The notes beneath the pieces were generated by a model. That model made no database searches. It saw only the letters and a list, made by a program, of their open reading frames with translations, and had not been told where the DNA came from. From Gammaproteobacteria bacterium (GTDB taxonomy: Bacteria; Pseudomonadota; Gammaproteobacteria; Steroidobacterales; Steroidobacteraceae): a stretch of DNA of 64,000 nt. Below are positions 39,161 through 50,307 of the stretch, in pieces. Positions within the stretch are counted from its first letter, which is position 1. Every line of letters starts with the position of its first letter. Made by a program: the position numbers and the translations under genes. The stretch spans positions 4,427-68,426 of the forward strand of contig VBMV01000048.1 of assembly GCA_005878835.1 (NCBI GenBank). The letters run 5' to 3'.

Positions 39161-40104
39161 GCTCCAGCCCCCGCCGTGCCGCCGACCCGCCCGGGGGCTG
39201 CGGCTGCAGGCCGCGCGACGGCCGCGAGCACGTGCTCGCCGTCGGCTTCCACGGGACTCAGGCGCTCGCACCTGAGGCCGGCATCGCCCAGCAGGCGGCG
39301 CAGCCGCGCGAGCGGATGCTCCACGATGCGCTCGCGCGACCTCTCGAGCGATTCATAACGCTCGAATACCCACAGCCGTCCGTTTGGGGTGAGCACGCGC
39401 CGCGCCTGTTCCAGCAGGCGCGCCAGCGTGTCCCCGCTCGCGAAGGTGTCCAGCAGCACCGCATCGAATGCCTCGCCGGCGCGCGCCAGATCCGCATCAC
39501 TGAGGACCTCGGGGCTCGTGGCGCGCAGCACCCGGCAGCTGAAGTCCCGCCGCTGCGCGAATGCGCGTGCGCTTTGCGCCGCCCGCCGCGAGTGCGCGAT
39601 GGCGGTGCAGCGCCGGCTGGCGCGCGCTGCGCTCTCGAGCAGTTCGGGGTGGCTGACCCCGAACACCAGCACCGCCTCGAGCGGGGCGCTCAGTCCCCCG
39701 GCGGCCACCAGCTCGGCGAGGGCCCGGCCGAGACGTGACTCCGCGCCGTGCGCGAGCGTCTGGGTCTCGGGCGCGGCGCCGGCGCGTGCACTGTTGCGGT
39801 CGCGAACCAGCATCGGATCGCCGCGGTCGAGCTGCGCGAGCAGGCCGCGCACGAAGCTCGCGGCCTCGGCGCCGTCGGTGAGGCGGTAATTGACCCATTG
39901 TCCGTGTCGCACCCGCACCAGCAGCCCCGCCTCGCAGAGGATTCTCAGATGCCGCGACACGCGCGGCTCGCTGTGCCTCAGCGCCTGCGCCAGATCTGAG
40001 ACGCTGCATGCACCGTCGGCACACAGCGCAAGCAGGCGTAGCCGGGTGGGCTCGCCGGCCGCCCGCAACCATCCCACCAGGATCGGAGCAGCCGTCGAGC
40101 TCAT
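39157..40104 (-). CDS. ArsR-family regulator fused to a methyltransferase-like domain
   Basis: 315 aa. Residues 1-90: ArsR winged helix (A-G-E-P-T-R-L-R-L-L-A-L-C, L-R-H-S-E-P-R-V-S-R-H-L-R-I-L, Q-W-V-N-Y-R-L). Residues 110-300: class-I methyltransferase fold in which motif I is V-L-V-F-G-V-S-H-P-E-L-L-E instead of a Gly-rich D-x-G-x-G loop, while the later F-D-A-V-L-L-D-T and L-T-P-N-G-R-L-W-V-F strands remain. Similar ArsR-methyltransferase proteins regulate methionine-cycle genes by sensing S-adenosyl compounds. First gene before metF-metH, so it probably controls them and itself. Confidence 0.85.
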   Translation of the reverse strand: MSSTAAPILVGWLRAAGEPTRLRLLALCADGACSVSDLAQALRHSEPRVSRHLRILCEAGLLVRVRHGQWVNYRLTDGAEAASFVRGLLAQLDRGDPMLVRDRNSARAGAAPETQTLAHGAESRLGRALAELVAAGGLSAPLEAVLVFGVSHPELLESAARASRRCTAIAHSRRAAQSARAFAQRRDFSCRVLRATSPEVLSDADLARAGEAFDAVLLDTFASGDTLARLLEQARRVLTPNGRLWVFERYESLERSRERIVEHPLARLRRLLGDAGLRCERLSPVEADGEHVLAAVARPAAAAPGRVGGTAGAGA

Positions 40105-40200
40105 TCAATGATTGTACAATTCTTTAATTAACTTGCCACCCACAAGCTGAGAATCTCTGCCGAGCCGACAATTGTTCTTCCAGCGAGTTAATTAGCCTTT
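40105..40200 (-). promoter_or_regulatory. Promoter/operator region of the methionine-cycle operon
   Basis: AT-rich island in a GC-rich region between hslO and the ArsR-type gene. It holds the palindromes ATTGTACAAT (40111-40120) and ACAATTGT (40168-40175), sharing ACAAT/ATTGT half-sites, plus TTAATTA elements at 40124-40131 and 40188-40194. On the minus strand TACAAT inside the first palindrome could be a -10, very near the ATG at 40104, hinting at a leaderless or very short leader. Likely operators of the adjacent ArsR-type regulator. Confidence 0.45.
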
Positions 40201-40209
40201 TAGATCGTG

Positions 40210-41139
40210 CTAATGAATCACTTGAGAGCCATCTGGCGGGTCTTCGGCGAACAATGCCTCCACGTCCGCTGCATCGAAGCGGTACGGGCGGTGGCAGAAC
40301 TCGCAGGTCACCGTCACGGCCCCCTGCTCCTGGAGCACGCCGCGCACCTCCTCGGCGCCGAGCCCCCGCAGGAGCCCCGCAACCCGGCCCTGACTGCAGC
40401 GGCATTCGAATCGCACCGGTGAGCCGCGAAACAGCCGCAGGTCGTGCTCGGTAAAGCGCTGTGCCAGCAGCTGTTCGGCCGAGCACTGCAGCAATTGCGC
40501 CGGGGTCACTGCCTCGATACCACGCTGCGCGCCCTCCCAGACCGCCGCGATCTCCTCCGGGTCACCCGCATCCCCATCGGGCAGCTTCTGCACCAGCATG
40601 CCGGCACCGCAGGCATGGTCCGCCGCGAGCAGCACGCGCGTCGGCAGCTGCTCCGAGGAGGCGAAGTACGCTTCCAGCGACTCGCCGAGCGAAGTGCCCG
40701 CAAGCGGCACGACCCCCTGGTAGCGCATGCTCTTCTCCTCCGCCTCGATCGTCACCGTGATGCGGCCCTCGGTGCCGACGAGGCGCCGGAAGATCGCGCC
40801 GCGCCGGCTGTCGCCGGACAATCCGCCCAGCGCAACGCCGGCGCAACGCGCTACGGCTCGCACTCGGAAATCATGGGCACACTGCGCCACCAGCAGGCCC
40901 ACCGCACCGTTGCCCTGCAACTGGAAGGTGAGCGTGCCGCGGAACTTGAGGGTCGCGGCCAGGAGCACCGAGGCGGCCACCGCCTGGCCGAGCAGCTCGC
41001 TCACGACCGGTGGGTAATCGGCATGTGCGCGCAGCTCGCGCCAGGCGCCCTCGAGGCGCACCCAGTGGCCGCGCACCGGCTGCTTCTCGAATATGAAGCG
41101 ACGCACCTGGTCGCTGCTCGGGACAGTGTGCGGGTCCAT
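40210..41139 (-). CDS. hslO: Redox-activated chaperone Hsp33
   Basis: 309 aa. Cytosolic holdase switched on by oxidation. The zinc cysteines are C246-x-C248 and C279-x-x-C282, the exact Hsp33 spacing; the N-terminal domain shows R-G-H-W-V-R-L and L-L-A-A-T-L-K-F-R-G-T-L-T-F-Q-L-Q-G-N-G. Lies 105 nt upstream of the ArsR-type gene, same strand. Confidence 0.96.
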   Translation of the reverse strand: MDPHTVPSSDQVRRFIFEKQPVRGHWVRLEGAWRELRAHADYPPVVSELLGQAVAASVLLAATLKFRGTLTFQLQGNGAVGLLVAQCAHDFRVRAVARCAGVALGGLSGDSRRGAIFRRLVGTEGRITVTIEAEEKSMRYQGVVPLAGTSLGESLEAYFASSEQLPTRVLLAADHACGAGMLVQKLPDGDAGDPEEIAAVWEGAQRGIEAVTPAQLLQCSAEQLLAQRFTEHDLRLFRGSPVRFECRCSQGRVAGLLRGLGAEEVRGVLQEQGAVTVTCEFCHRPYRFDAADVEALFAEDPPDGSQVIH

Positions 41140-41143
41140 CTTG

Positions 41144-42580
41144 CTAAGCGAGCTTTGCGCGCAGCAGCTCGTTCAGCTGCGCCGGGTTGGCCTTGCCGGC
41201 GGTCGCCTTCATGACCTGACCTACGAAGAATCCGAACAGCTTGTCCTTGCCCGCGCGGTACTCGGCGAGCTGAGCGGGATTGCGGGCCATCACCTCATCG
41301 ATCACGCGCTCGATGGCGGCGGTATCGGTGATCTGCCGCAAGCCCTGCGCGTCGATCACCGCATCCGCGCTCGCGCCTTCCGACCACATGGTCTCGAACA
41401 CCTCCTTGGCGATCTTGCCGGAAATGGTCTGGTCGCAGATGCGGCGCAGCAGCCCCGCCAGGCGCGCCGCCGGGAGCCTGCCGGAACCGACCTCGAGATT
41501 CTCCTTGTTCAGGGCCGCGGCGAGCTCTCCCATGACCCAGTTGGCCGCCAGCTTTGGCTCGCGCGGCAGCTCGCGCACGACATCTTCATAGTACGCGGCG
41601 AGCTCGCGGCTGCCCGTGAGCACGCCCGCATCGTAAGCCGACAGTCCGTACTGCGAGGCAAAGCGCGCGGCTTTCTGGTCCGGCAGCTCCGGCAAGGTGG
41701 CGCGCACCTGCTCGATGAACGCCTGGTCGAGCACCACCGGCAGCAGGTCCGGATCGGGGAAGTAACGGTAGTCGTTCGCTTCCTCCTTGGAGCGCATGGA
41801 GCGCGTCTCGCCCCGGTCCGGATCGTACAGGCGCGTCTCCTGCACTACCGCACCTCCGGACTCCAGGATCTCGATCTGACGGGCGACCTCGTAGTTGATG
41901 GCGCGCTCGACGAAGCGGAAGGAATTGAGATTCTTGATCTCCGCGCGCGTACCGAGCTGCTGCGCGCCGCTGCGGCGCACCGAAACGTTGGCGTCGCAGC
42001 GGAACGAGCCTTCCTGCATGTTGCCGTCGCAGATCTCCAGATAGCGCACCAGGGTGTGCACCTTCTTCATGTAGGCGACGGCCTCCTTCGCCGAGCGCAG
42101 GTGCGGCTCGGAGACGATCTCCACCAGCGGGGTGCCGGCGCGGTTCAGGTCGATACCGGTCACCCCCGGCAGGCCCTCATGCAGCGACTTGCCGGCGTCC
42201 TCCTCGAGGTGCGCGCGGGTGATCCCGATGCGCTTGACCTCACCGTCGTCGAGCACGATGTCGAGCGCGCCCGCGGCGACGATCGGCTGCTCGTACTGGC
42301 TGATCTGATAGCCTTTCGGCAGATCCGGGTAGAAGTAATTCTTGCGCGCGAACACGGAAGTGCCGGCGATGCGCGCGTTGATCGCCAGCCCGAGCTTCAC
42401 GGCCATGCGCACCGCTTCCGCGTTCAGCACCGGCAGCACACCCGGGTACCCGAGGTCCACCAGGCTCGCCTGGGCGTTGGGCGGGGCGCCGTACGCGGTG
42501 GCGGAGCCGGAGAAGATCTTCGAGCGGGTGGCGAGCTGGGCGTGGATCTCCAGCCCGATGACCGTTTCCCAGGCGCTCAT
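41144..42580 (-). CDS. gatB: Asp-tRNA(Asn)/Glu-tRNA(Gln) amidotransferase subunit B
   Basis: 478 aa from ATG 42580, overlapping the gatA stop (ATGA). Phosphorylates the misacylated tRNA-bound Glu/Asp and passes ammonia from GatA. Motifs: [36 protein letters not shown] and the C-terminal GatB/YqeY tail. It ends 4 nt before the hslO start. Confidence 0.97.
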   Translation of the reverse strand: MSAWETVIGLEIHAQLATRSKIFSGSATAYGAPPNAQASLVDLGYPGVLPVLNAEAVRMAVKLGLAINARIAGTSVFARKNYFYPDLPKGYQISQYEQPIVAAGALDIVLDDGEVKRIGITRAHLEEDAGKSLHEGLPGVTGIDLNRAGTPLVEIVSEPHLRSAKEAVAYMKKVHTLVRYLEICDGNMQEGSFRCDANVSVRRSGAQQLGTRAEIKNLNSFRFVERAINYEVARQIEILESGGAVVQETRLYDPDRGETRSMRSKEEANDYRYFPDPDLLPVVLDQAFIEQVRATLPELPDQKAARFASQYGLSAYDAGVLTGSRELAAYYEDVVRELPREPKLAANWVMGELAAALNKENLEVGSGRLPAARLAGLLRRICDQTISGKIAKEVFETMWSEGASADAVIDAQGLRQITDTAAIERVIDEVMARNPAQLAEYRAGKDKLFGFFVGQVMKATAGKANPAQLNELLRAKLA

Positions 42581-44040
42581 GCGTAGCCCTGCGGCACGCG
42601 CGTGTGCCAGTCGGTGACGCGCTGAAACGCGTGCGCCGCGCTCAGCACCCGCGCTTCGCTGAAGTGCGGGCCCACGATCTGCAGGCCCACCGGCAAGCCC
42701 TGCACGAAACCGCACGGAATCGACACCGCGGGCAGCCCGGCCAGATTCGCGCCGATGGTGTAGATGTCGTTCAGGTACATGGTAATGGGGTCCGAGGTCT
42801 TGGCGCCGATCGCAAAGGCCGGCGTCGGCGTCGTCGGTCCCATGAGCACGTCCACGCTGGCGAAGGCGCGCGTGAAGTCGGCGTTGATGAGCTGGCGCAC
42901 GCGCTGCGCCTTCAGGTAATACGCATCGTAGTAACCGGCCGACAGCACGTAAGTGCCGGTCATGATGCGCCGCTTCACCTCGGCCCCGAAACCCTCGCCG
43001 CGCGAGCGGCTGTACAGATCCCTGAGATCGCGCGGCTTCTCGCAGCGATACCCGAAGCGCACGCCATCGAAACGCGCCAGGTTCGAGGAGCATTCCGCCG
43101 GCGCCACCACGTAGTACGCCGGCACCGAGAGCGGCAGGTTCGGCAGACTCACCTCGGTCAGGCGCGCGCCGAGCTGCTCGTAGACCTTCAGCGCCTCGCG
43201 CACGCGCTGCTCGTTGTGCGCATCCAGTCCCTGGTCGAAGAACTCCCTGAGCAGTCCCACCTTCAGGCCCGCGAGCGGCTGCTCGAGGGCGGCGACGTAG
43301 TCAGGGACCGGTGTGTCGACGCTGGTGGAATCGTTGGCATCGAACCCGGCCATCTCGCGCAGCACCAGTGCGGCGTCGGCGGCGGTTGCCGTCAGCACCC
43401 CGCCCTGGTCGAGACTCGAGGCGAACGCGATCATCCCGTAGCGCGACACGCGCCCGTAGGTGGGCTTGATCCCGGTGATGCCGCACAGAGCCGCGGGCTG
43501 GCGGATCGAGCCGCCGGTGTCGGTCGCGGTCGCACCCGGGACGAGGCGCGCGGCGACCGCGGCGGCGGAGCCGCCCGAGGAGCCGCCGGGCACGAGCTGC
43601 GGGTTCCAGGGATTGCGCACCGGTCCGTAGAAGCTCGTCTCGCTGGAGGAGCCCATCGCGAACTCGTCCATGTTGGTCTTGCCCAGCATGACGGCGCCGG
43701 CGGCCTTGAGTCTCGCCACCACCGTGGCGTCGTAGGGCGAGACGAAGTTATCCAGCATGCGCGAACCGCAGGTGGTGCGTACCCCCTGGGTGCAGAAGAT
43801 GTCCTTGTGGGCGATCGGCACGCCGGTGAGTGCGCCGGCGCTGCCCGCGGCGAGTGCCCGATCCGCGGCGGCCGCATCGCTGAGCGCCTGCTCGCGAGTC
43901 ACCGAGATGAACGCGTTGAGCGTGGCCTGGCTCGCATCGATCCGCGCGAGCAACGCGCGCACCAGCTCCACGCTCGAGAACTTCCTGGCGCGCAGGCCCG
44001 CGGCCAGCTGTGTCAGCGTGTCGGTGTGCCAACCGCTCAC
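42577..44040 (-). CDS. gatA: Asp-tRNA(Asn)/Glu-tRNA(Gln) amidotransferase subunit A
   Basis: 487 aa from GTG 44040. Amidase-signature enzyme releasing ammonia from Gln. Catalytic triad: Lys79, cis-Ser154 in P-G-G-S-S-G-G-S, Ser178 in [10 protein letters not shown]. Seven nt after gatC in the gatC-gatA-gatB operon. Confidence 0.97.
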   Translation of the reverse strand: MSGWHTDTLTQLAAGLRARKFSSVELVRALLARIDASQATLNAFISVTREQALSDAAAADRALAAGSAGALTGVPIAHKDIFCTQGVRTTCGSRMLDNFVSPYDATVVARLKAAGAVMLGKTNMDEFAMGSSSETSFYGPVRNPWNPQLVPGGSSGGSAAAVAARLVPGATATDTGGSIRQPAALCGITGIKPTYGRVSRYGMIAFASSLDQGGVLTATAADAALVLREMAGFDANDSTSVDTPVPDYVAALEQPLAGLKVGLLREFFDQGLDAHNEQRVREALKVYEQLGARLTEVSLPNLPLSVPAYYVVAPAECSSNLARFDGVRFGYRCEKPRDLRDLYSRSRGEGFGAEVKRRIMTGTYVLSAGYYDAYYLKAQRVRQLINADFTRAFASVDVLMGPTTPTPAFAIGAKTSDPITMYLNDIYTIGANLAGLPAVSIPCGFVQGLPVGLQIVGPHFSEARVLSAAHAFQRVTDWHTRVPQGYA

Positions 44041-44047
44041 GCCCGCC

Positions 44048-44338
44048 TCACTCGATGACCTTGGGAACGAGGTACAGGCCGGCGGCGACCTGGGGCGCGT
44101 TCGCCTGATACTGCTCGTGGCGGTCCTGCTCGCTCACCACGTCCGGCCGCAGACGCTGCGACAGGCCCGCAAGCGGATGCGACATCGGGGCGACGTCGGT
44201 AGTCTGGGCGCGATCCAGGGCGCCGACGAAGTCGAGGATCCGCGACAGGCTGTCCTGGTACACCGGGACCTCGGAGGAGGTGAGATCGAGCCGCGCCAGG
44301 GTGGCGATGCTCGCGATCTGTTCGCGTGTGAGGGCCAT
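44048..44338 (-). CDS. gatC: Asp-tRNA(Asn)/Glu-tRNA(Gln) amidotransferase subunit C
   Basis: 96 aa from ATG 44338 (M-A-L-T-R-E-Q-I); the upstream ATG at 44392 adds non-family residues. Small helical subunit that clamps GatA to GatB. Typical parts: [18 protein letters not shown], and L-R-P-D-V-V. Diverges from mreB across about 130 bp, a conserved arrangement. Confidence 0.95.
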   Translation of the reverse strand: MALTREQIASIATLARLDLTSSEVPVYQDSLSRILDFVGALDRAQTTDVAPMSHPLAGLSQRLRPDVVSEQDRHEQYQANAPQVAAGLYLVPKVIE

Positions 44339-44424
44339 GGGAGGTTCGCGGCGCGCGTGGCGAAGTGAGAAAACCAACGCAAAATCATACATGTTGCCTT
44401 GCTCAATGTCCCCTCGGTTGCTAG

Positions 44425-45516
<1,092 letters not shown>

Positions 45517-45538
45517 CGCAGGCAGCGCGCGAGCCTGA

Positions 45539-46759
45539 GTGGCCGCCTTCGGGACACCAGCCGGCAGACCGTGGCAGGGGCGGGGCGGCTCTGCCGGCTT
45601 TCGCTTTACCCTGTATGCGGCGGTAGCCGTCGTGGTCATGTACCTCGATCAGCGCCAGCACTACCTCGAGCAGCTGCGCTACCTGCTGCAAGCCGCCGCT
45701 TACCCCATCCAGCTCGCGGTGAACTCCCCGCCCGCAGCCTGGCGCTGGATCGGGCAGAGCTTCGAGAGCCGCGAGCGGCTGCAGGCCGAGAATGCGCGCC
45801 TGCGCGCGGCGCAGCGCGACCTCGAGTTGCGCTCGATGCGCTACGAGGCCCTGGCGCGCGAGAACGGCGAGCTGCGCGGACTGCGTGCAGCCCTGCCACC
45901 GGTCGCCGACCGCTGGCTCGCGGCGGAGATCGTCAGCATCCAGCTGAGCAGCCTCAGGCAGCGCCTGCTCATCGACCGCGGGGCGGTCAACGGGGTCTTC
46001 AAGGCACAGGCGGTGCTCGATGACCGGGGACTGATCGGCCAGACGACGCACGTGGGTCCCTGGAGCGCCGAAGTCATCCTGATCACCGACCCGGAGCACG
46101 CCGTTCCGGTGCGCATCGAGCGCACGGGGCTGCGCACCATCGCCGTCGGCGCAGGCGACGCCACCTCACTCGCGCTGCCCTATCTGCCGGCCAATGCGGA
46201 CATCAAGAGCGGCGATCTGCTGGTGACCTCGGGGCTCGGTGGCGTGTTTCCGGAGGGCTATCCGGTGGCGCGCGTCACCGCGGTGCACCGCGACGCCGTG
46301 CAGCCGCTGGCTCAGGTGCGGGCCGAGCCGCTCGCGCACGTCGACACCGACAGCGAGGTCATGCTGGTATGGTTCCGCGCCGACCGCCCAATGGCCCCCA
46401 CGCCCGCGGGCAAGTCCCTGGTTGAGCTCAAGAGCGGCATCCCTTCCCTGCAACCGCAGGCGGTCCTACCGCGACCGCAGCCCACAGCGCCAGGGCCGCC
46501 GGCTGCCACCCCGCAGCCCGCCCGGGCGCGACCCCCGGCGGCTGTGCCGCGCAGGCAGCCCGCCGAATCACAGGCTACCGAGCCCCAGGCTACCGAACCG
46601 GCTGCCGCACCCAAGGCCGCCGCGCCCAAGGCTGCCACACCGCAGCCGGCCCCCGCTACGCCGGAGCCGGCCACACCGCAGCCGGGCACGCCGGAGCCCT
46701 CCAAGCAGCAGCCCCCCACGCCGCAGCCGGATGCTTCGCAGGCGAAGGAACAGCCGTGA
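45539..46759 (+). CDS. mreC: Cell-shape protein MreC with long Pro/Ala/Gln/Thr tail
   Basis: 406 aa from GTG 45539. One membrane helix (F-T-L-Y-A-A-V-A-V-V-V-M-Y-L), a coiled coil (R-L-Q-A-E-N-A-R-L-R-A-A-Q) and the periplasmic beta domain (I-D-R-G-A-V-N-G-V-F-K-A-Q-A-V, T-S-G-L-G-G-V-F-P-E-G-Y-P-V). The last 115 or so residues are a repetitive Pro-rich tail (E-P-Q-A-T-E-P, P-K-A-A-A-P-K), longer than in E. coli (367 aa). Confidence 0.96.
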   Translation: MAAFGTPAGRPWQGRGGSAGFRFTLYAAVAVVVMYLDQRQHYLEQLRYLLQAAAYPIQLAVNSPPAAWRWIGQSFESRERLQAENARLRAAQRDLELRSMRYEALARENGELRGLRAALPPVADRWLAAEIVSIQLSSLRQRLLIDRGAVNGVFKAQAVLDDRGLIGQTTHVGPWSAEVILITDPEHAVPVRIERTGLRTIAVGAGDATSLALPYLPANADIKSGDLLVTSGLGGVFPEGYPVARVTAVHRDAVQPLAQVRAEPLAHVDTDSEVMLVWFRADRPMAPTPAGKSLVELKSGIPSLQPQAVLPRPQPTAPGPPAATPQPARARPPAAVPRRQPAESQATEPQATEPAAAPKAAAPKAATPQPAPATPEPATPQPGTPEPSKQQPPTPQPDASQAKEQP

Positions 46760-47229
46760 GCGCGCCGAGCGGAGGCCGCATAGTCTTCACGGCGTTCGTG
46801 GCACTCGTGCTCACCGTGCTGCCGCTGCCGCCATGGCTCGACGTCCTGCGACCGGTGTTCCTGGTGCTCGCGGTGCTGTACTGGTCGGTGAACGCGCCAC
46901 GAACCGGCGACATCGCGCTGGGGTTCTTCGCCGGCTTCGCGCTCGATGTGTTCCAGGGGCCGGTGCTGGGGCAGCACGCGCTGGCGCTCTCGCTGGTCAC
47001 GTACATCGCCGTGCGTGAGCACCAGCGTATCCGCTCCAAGCCCGCGTTCCAGCAGGCGCTGATCGTGTTCGCCGCGCTCGCCGTTTACGAGTTCGTGCTG
47101 TTCGCGATCGACGGCTGGAGCGGCCACCCGGTCATCAGTGCGCTGCGCTGGGTCCACACCGTGACCGGTGCACTGCTGTGGCCGCCCGTCGCCGCCATAC
47201 TGGCCTACGGCTCGCGCGGGCACGCGTGA
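46756..47229 (+). CDS. mreD: Rod-shape protein MreD
   Basis: 157 aa from GTG 46756, overlapping the mreC stop. Five hydrophobic helices; typical L-P-L-P-P-W-L-D-V-L-R-P and F-A-G-F-A-L-D-V-F-Q-G-P-V-L-G-Q-H-A-L. Integral membrane part of the elongasome. Confidence 0.93.
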   Translation: MSAPSGGRIVFTAFVALVLTVLPLPPWLDVLRPVFLVLAVLYWSVNAPRTGDIALGFFAGFALDVFQGPVLGQHALALSLVTYIAVREHQRIRSKPAFQQALIVFAALAVYEFVLFAIDGWSGHPVISALRWVHTVTGALLWPPVAAILAYGSRGHA

Positions 47230-47270
47230 GCGGAACTATCCTTGGCTGAGGGTCTCTGAGGGGTTCCACC

Positions 47271-49163
47271 ATGCCGGCGGTGCGTATCAAGGATCACTGG
47301 CGGGAACAGCGCCTCTTCGATCAGCGCGCCCTGGCGTGCGCCGCGATCATGGCGGTGGCGATCGTCGGCCTGATCGTGCGGCTGTTCGTGCTGCAGGTGT
47401 TCCGCCACGAATACTACGCGGACCTCTCCCAGGGTAACCGGGTGCGCAACGAGCCGATCCCGGCGGCGCGCGGGCTGATCCTCGACCGCCACGGCGAGGT
47501 GATCGCGGGCAACCAGCCCGCCTACCAGCTGGAGCTGGTGCCCGAGGAAGTGCCGGACCTGCAGCAGACCCTCGCGCGCCTGGTGCAGTTCGATCTCATC
47601 CGTGCCGAGGACGTCGATGAGCTCGAGCGCACCATCGACTCGAGCCGCAGCTTCGACAGCGTGCCGATCCGCCTGCGCATGTCGGACGAGGACATCGCGC
47701 GTTTCGCCGTGCGACGGTTCGAGTTTCCGGGCCTGGATATCAAGACCCGCCAGACCCGCTGGTACCCCAATGGCGAGCTGGCGGTGCACGCGCTCGGCTA
47801 CGTGGGCGCCATCAGCGAGCAGGATCTGAAGCACATCGACCGCGCCGCCTACGCCGGCACCTCCCTCATCGGCAAGCTCGGTGTCGAGAGCGCCTACGAG
47901 CCGCAGCTGCATGGCACCAACGGCTTTCGCGAGGTGCTGGTCAACGCGCTGGGACGCTCGGTGGAGCGCCAGGGCGCGTTCGTCCCCAACCTGCGCACCA
48001 AGGCGCCGGGAGCCGGCGAGGATCTGCTGCTGTCGATCGACCTGAAGGTGCAGCGCACCGCCGAGGCCGCCCTCGCCGGGCATCGAGGCGCGGTCGTGGC
48101 GCTCGATCCGAACAACGGCGACGTGATCGCGCTCGTCAGCCTGCCGGGCTTCGATCCCACCATGTTCGGCCGCGGCATCACCGCGCGCGAGTACGGCATC
48201 CTGCAAAACGACATCGACCGTCCGCTGTTCAACCGCGCGCTGCGCGGAACCTATCCGCCGGGCTCGACCGTGAAGCCGGTGATCGCACTCGCCGGGCTCA
48301 CCTATCGCGTGGTGGACCCGCTGGCGCACCGCTACTGCGCCGGCTCGTTCCATCTGCCCGGCAGCTCCTTCATCTACCGTGAATACCACAACGAGCATCA
48401 CGGCGCGGTCGATCTCGACGATGCCATCGCGCGCTCGTGCGATGTCTACTTCTACGGCCTCGCCAACGAGATCGGGGTCGACCGCATGTCCACGTTTATG
48501 GAACCGTTCGGCTTTGGCAAGCCGACCGGCATCGACATCGGCGGCGAGAAGGCCGGGCTCCTGCCCTCGCGCGCGTGGAAGAAGGAGGCGTTCTCGCGTC
48601 CGCAGGACCGCGTGTGGTTCCCTGGCGAGACGGTGAGCTTCGGCATCGGGCAGGGGTACCTTACCGTCACGCCGATCGAGCTGGCGCACTATGCCAGCAT
48701 CCTCGCGACGCGCGGCAAGATCTGGAGGCCGCGCGTGCTCGCGGCCTACCGCGATCCGCGCACCGGGGAGCTGCATCGCATCGCCCCGCTGTCGGACGGC
48801 GAGGTGCCCGGCGTCGCGCCCGAAGACTGGCAGCGCGTGGTGCACGGCATGATCGGGGTCGTCACGCGCGGCACGGCCGCCGCGATTGGCGCGCATGCCG
48901 CCTACAGCTTTGCCGGCAAGACCGGCACCGCCCAGGTGTTCACGGTAGCGCGCACCGAGAAGTACAACGCCAAGCTGATCAACGAGCGGCTGCGCGATCA
49001 TTCCTGGTTCATCGCCTTCGCGCCCGCCGATCAGCCGCGCATCGCGCTCGCGGTGCTGGAGGAGAACGGCGGGGCGGGCGCGAGCGCCGCGGCGCCCATC
49101 GCCCGCAAGGTGCTGGACGCCTATCTGCTCGGCGCGGACGGCAAGCTCAAGCCACAGACATGA
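47271..49163 (+). CDS. mrdA: Penicillin-binding protein 2 (elongasome transpeptidase)
   Basis: 630 aa from ATG 47271 with GAGGGG ahead. N-terminal helix (A-V-A-I-V-G-L-I-V-R-L-F-V-L-Q-V), dimerisation domain (A-R-G-L-I-L-D-R-H-G), transpeptidase with Ser332 in G-S-T-V-K, S-C-D, and K550-T-G-T-A. Cross-links lateral-wall murein with RodA. Confidence 0.98.
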   Translation: MPAVRIKDHWREQRLFDQRALACAAIMAVAIVGLIVRLFVLQVFRHEYYADLSQGNRVRNEPIPAARGLILDRHGEVIAGNQPAYQLELVPEEVPDLQQTLARLVQFDLIRAEDVDELERTIDSSRSFDSVPIRLRMSDEDIARFAVRRFEFPGLDIKTRQTRWYPNGELAVHALGYVGAISEQDLKHIDRAAYAGTSLIGKLGVESAYEPQLHGTNGFREVLVNALGRSVERQGAFVPNLRTKAPGAGEDLLLSIDLKVQRTAEAALAGHRGAVVALDPNNGDVIALVSLPGFDPTMFGRGITAREYGILQNDIDRPLFNRALRGTYPPGSTVKPVIALAGLTYRVVDPLAHRYCAGSFHLPGSSFIYREYHNEHHGAVDLDDAIARSCDVYFYGLANEIGVDRMSTFMEPFGFGKPTGIDIGGEKAGLLPSRAWKKEAFSRPQDRVWFPGETVSFGIGQGYLTVTPIELAHYASILATRGKIWRPRVLAAYRDPRTGELHRIAPLSDGEVPGVAPEDWQRVVHGMIGVVTRGTAAAIGAHAAYSFAGKTGTAQVFTVARTEKYNAKLINERLRDHSWFIAFAPADQPRIALAVLEENGGAGASAAAPIARKVLDAYLLGADGKLKPQT

Positions 49164-50299
49164 TCTACGAGGACGTCAGCTCCGGCTCACGCACGCGCCG
49201 CACGCTCTTCGGCGCCGCACGGGTGCTCTCGGCGCTGAAGATCGACGGTCCGCTGATGGTGGGACTCGGGCTCATCTGTGCCTACGGGCTCATCGTGCTG
49301 TACAGCGCCTCCGGCCAGAGCATCGCCACGATAGTGCGCACGGCGCTGCGGCTGCTGCTCGGCACCATCGCCATGCTGGTGCTGGCACGCGTGAATCCGA
49401 ACTTCCTGCGCCGCTCCACCCCGTGGCTGTACGCGGCGGGGTGCGTGCTGCTCATGCTCGTCGTCACGATCGGCCATGTCGGCATGGGCGCGCGCCGCTG
49501 GCTGAATTTCGGACTGTTCCGCTTCCAGCCCTCGGAGCTGATGAAGCTCGCAGTCCCGATGATGTGCGCCTGGTACTTGCACGAGCGGCCGCTGCCGCCG
49601 GGCTGGGCGCCATTGGGCGCACTCAGCGTGCTGATCCTGGTGCCGGTGGGGCTGGTGGCCATCCAGCCCGACGTGGGCACGGCCGCGCTCATCGCGCTCG
49701 CCGGCATGCTGGTCATCGTCCTCGCCGGCCTGCGGGTGCGCGTGATGGTGGCGTTGCTGGTGCTCGCGGCCCTGGCGGCCTGGTTCGGCTGGAGCTTCAT
49801 GCACGACTACCAGCGCAAGCGCGTGCTCATGTTTCTGAACCCACAGGCCGATCCACTCGGCGCCGGCTACCACATCATCCAGTCACAGATCGCGATCGGC
49901 TCGGGCGGCGTGTTCGGCAAGGGCTGGATGAACGGCAGCCAGGCGCAGCTCGAATTCCTCCCCGAGCGCTCCACCGACTTCATCTTCGCCGTCATCGGCG
50001 AGGAGTTCGGCCTGCTCGGCCTGCTGTTGTTGCTGTTGCTGTACTTGTTCGTCGTGGGCCGCGCCATCTATCTCGCCACCCAGACCCAGGATACCTTCGC
50101 GCGCCTGCTGGCCGGCAGTCTCGCGCTCACGTTGTTCGTGTACGTGTTCATCAACGCGGGCATGGTCACGGGACTGCTGCCGGTGGTCGGTGTGCCGCTG
50201 CCCCTGGTGAGCTATGGGGGCAGCTCGGTCGTGACGCTCCTCGCCGGCTTCGGTATTCTCATGGCGCTGTACTCACGGCGTAAGCTCGTCGGGTCGTAG
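49160..50299 (+). CDS. rodA: Peptidoglycan glycosyltransferase RodA (SEDS family)
   Basis: 379 aa from ATG 49160, overlapping the mrdA stop (ATGA). About ten helices with SEDS motifs F-Q-P-S-E-L-M-K-L, Q-P-D-V-G-T-A, F-L-P-E-R-S-T-D-F-I-F-A-V-I-G-E-E-F-G and P-L-V-S-Y-G-G-S-S. Polymerises lipid II for PBP2. The longer frame upstream is a shadow of mrdA. Confidence 0.97.
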   Translation: MIYEDVSSGSRTRRTLFGAARVLSALKIDGPLMVGLGLICAYGLIVLYSASGQSIATIVRTALRLLLGTIAMLVLARVNPNFLRRSTPWLYAAGCVLLMLVVTIGHVGMGARRWLNFGLFRFQPSELMKLAVPMMCAWYLHERPLPPGWAPLGALSVLILVPVGLVAIQPDVGTAALIALAGMLVIVLAGLRVRVMVALLVLAALAAWFGWSFMHDYQRKRVLMFLNPQADPLGAGYHIIQSQIAIGSGGVFGKGWMNGSQAQLEFLPERSTDFIFAVIGEEFGLLGLLLLLLLYLFVVGRAIYLATQTQDTFARLLAGSLALTLFVYVFINAGMVTGLLPVVGVPLPLVSYGGSSVVTLLAGFGILMALYSRRKLVGS

Positions 50300-50307
50300 T
50301 CGAACAC

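Noticed and set aside
46480-46756. Repeated GC-rich units at the end of mreC
   Set aside because: Protein-coding Pro/Ala/Thr tail in frame with MreC; no sign of a DNA element.
47205-49001. 598-codon minus-strand frame inside mrdA
   Set aside because: Antisense shadow of the penicillin-binding protein gene.
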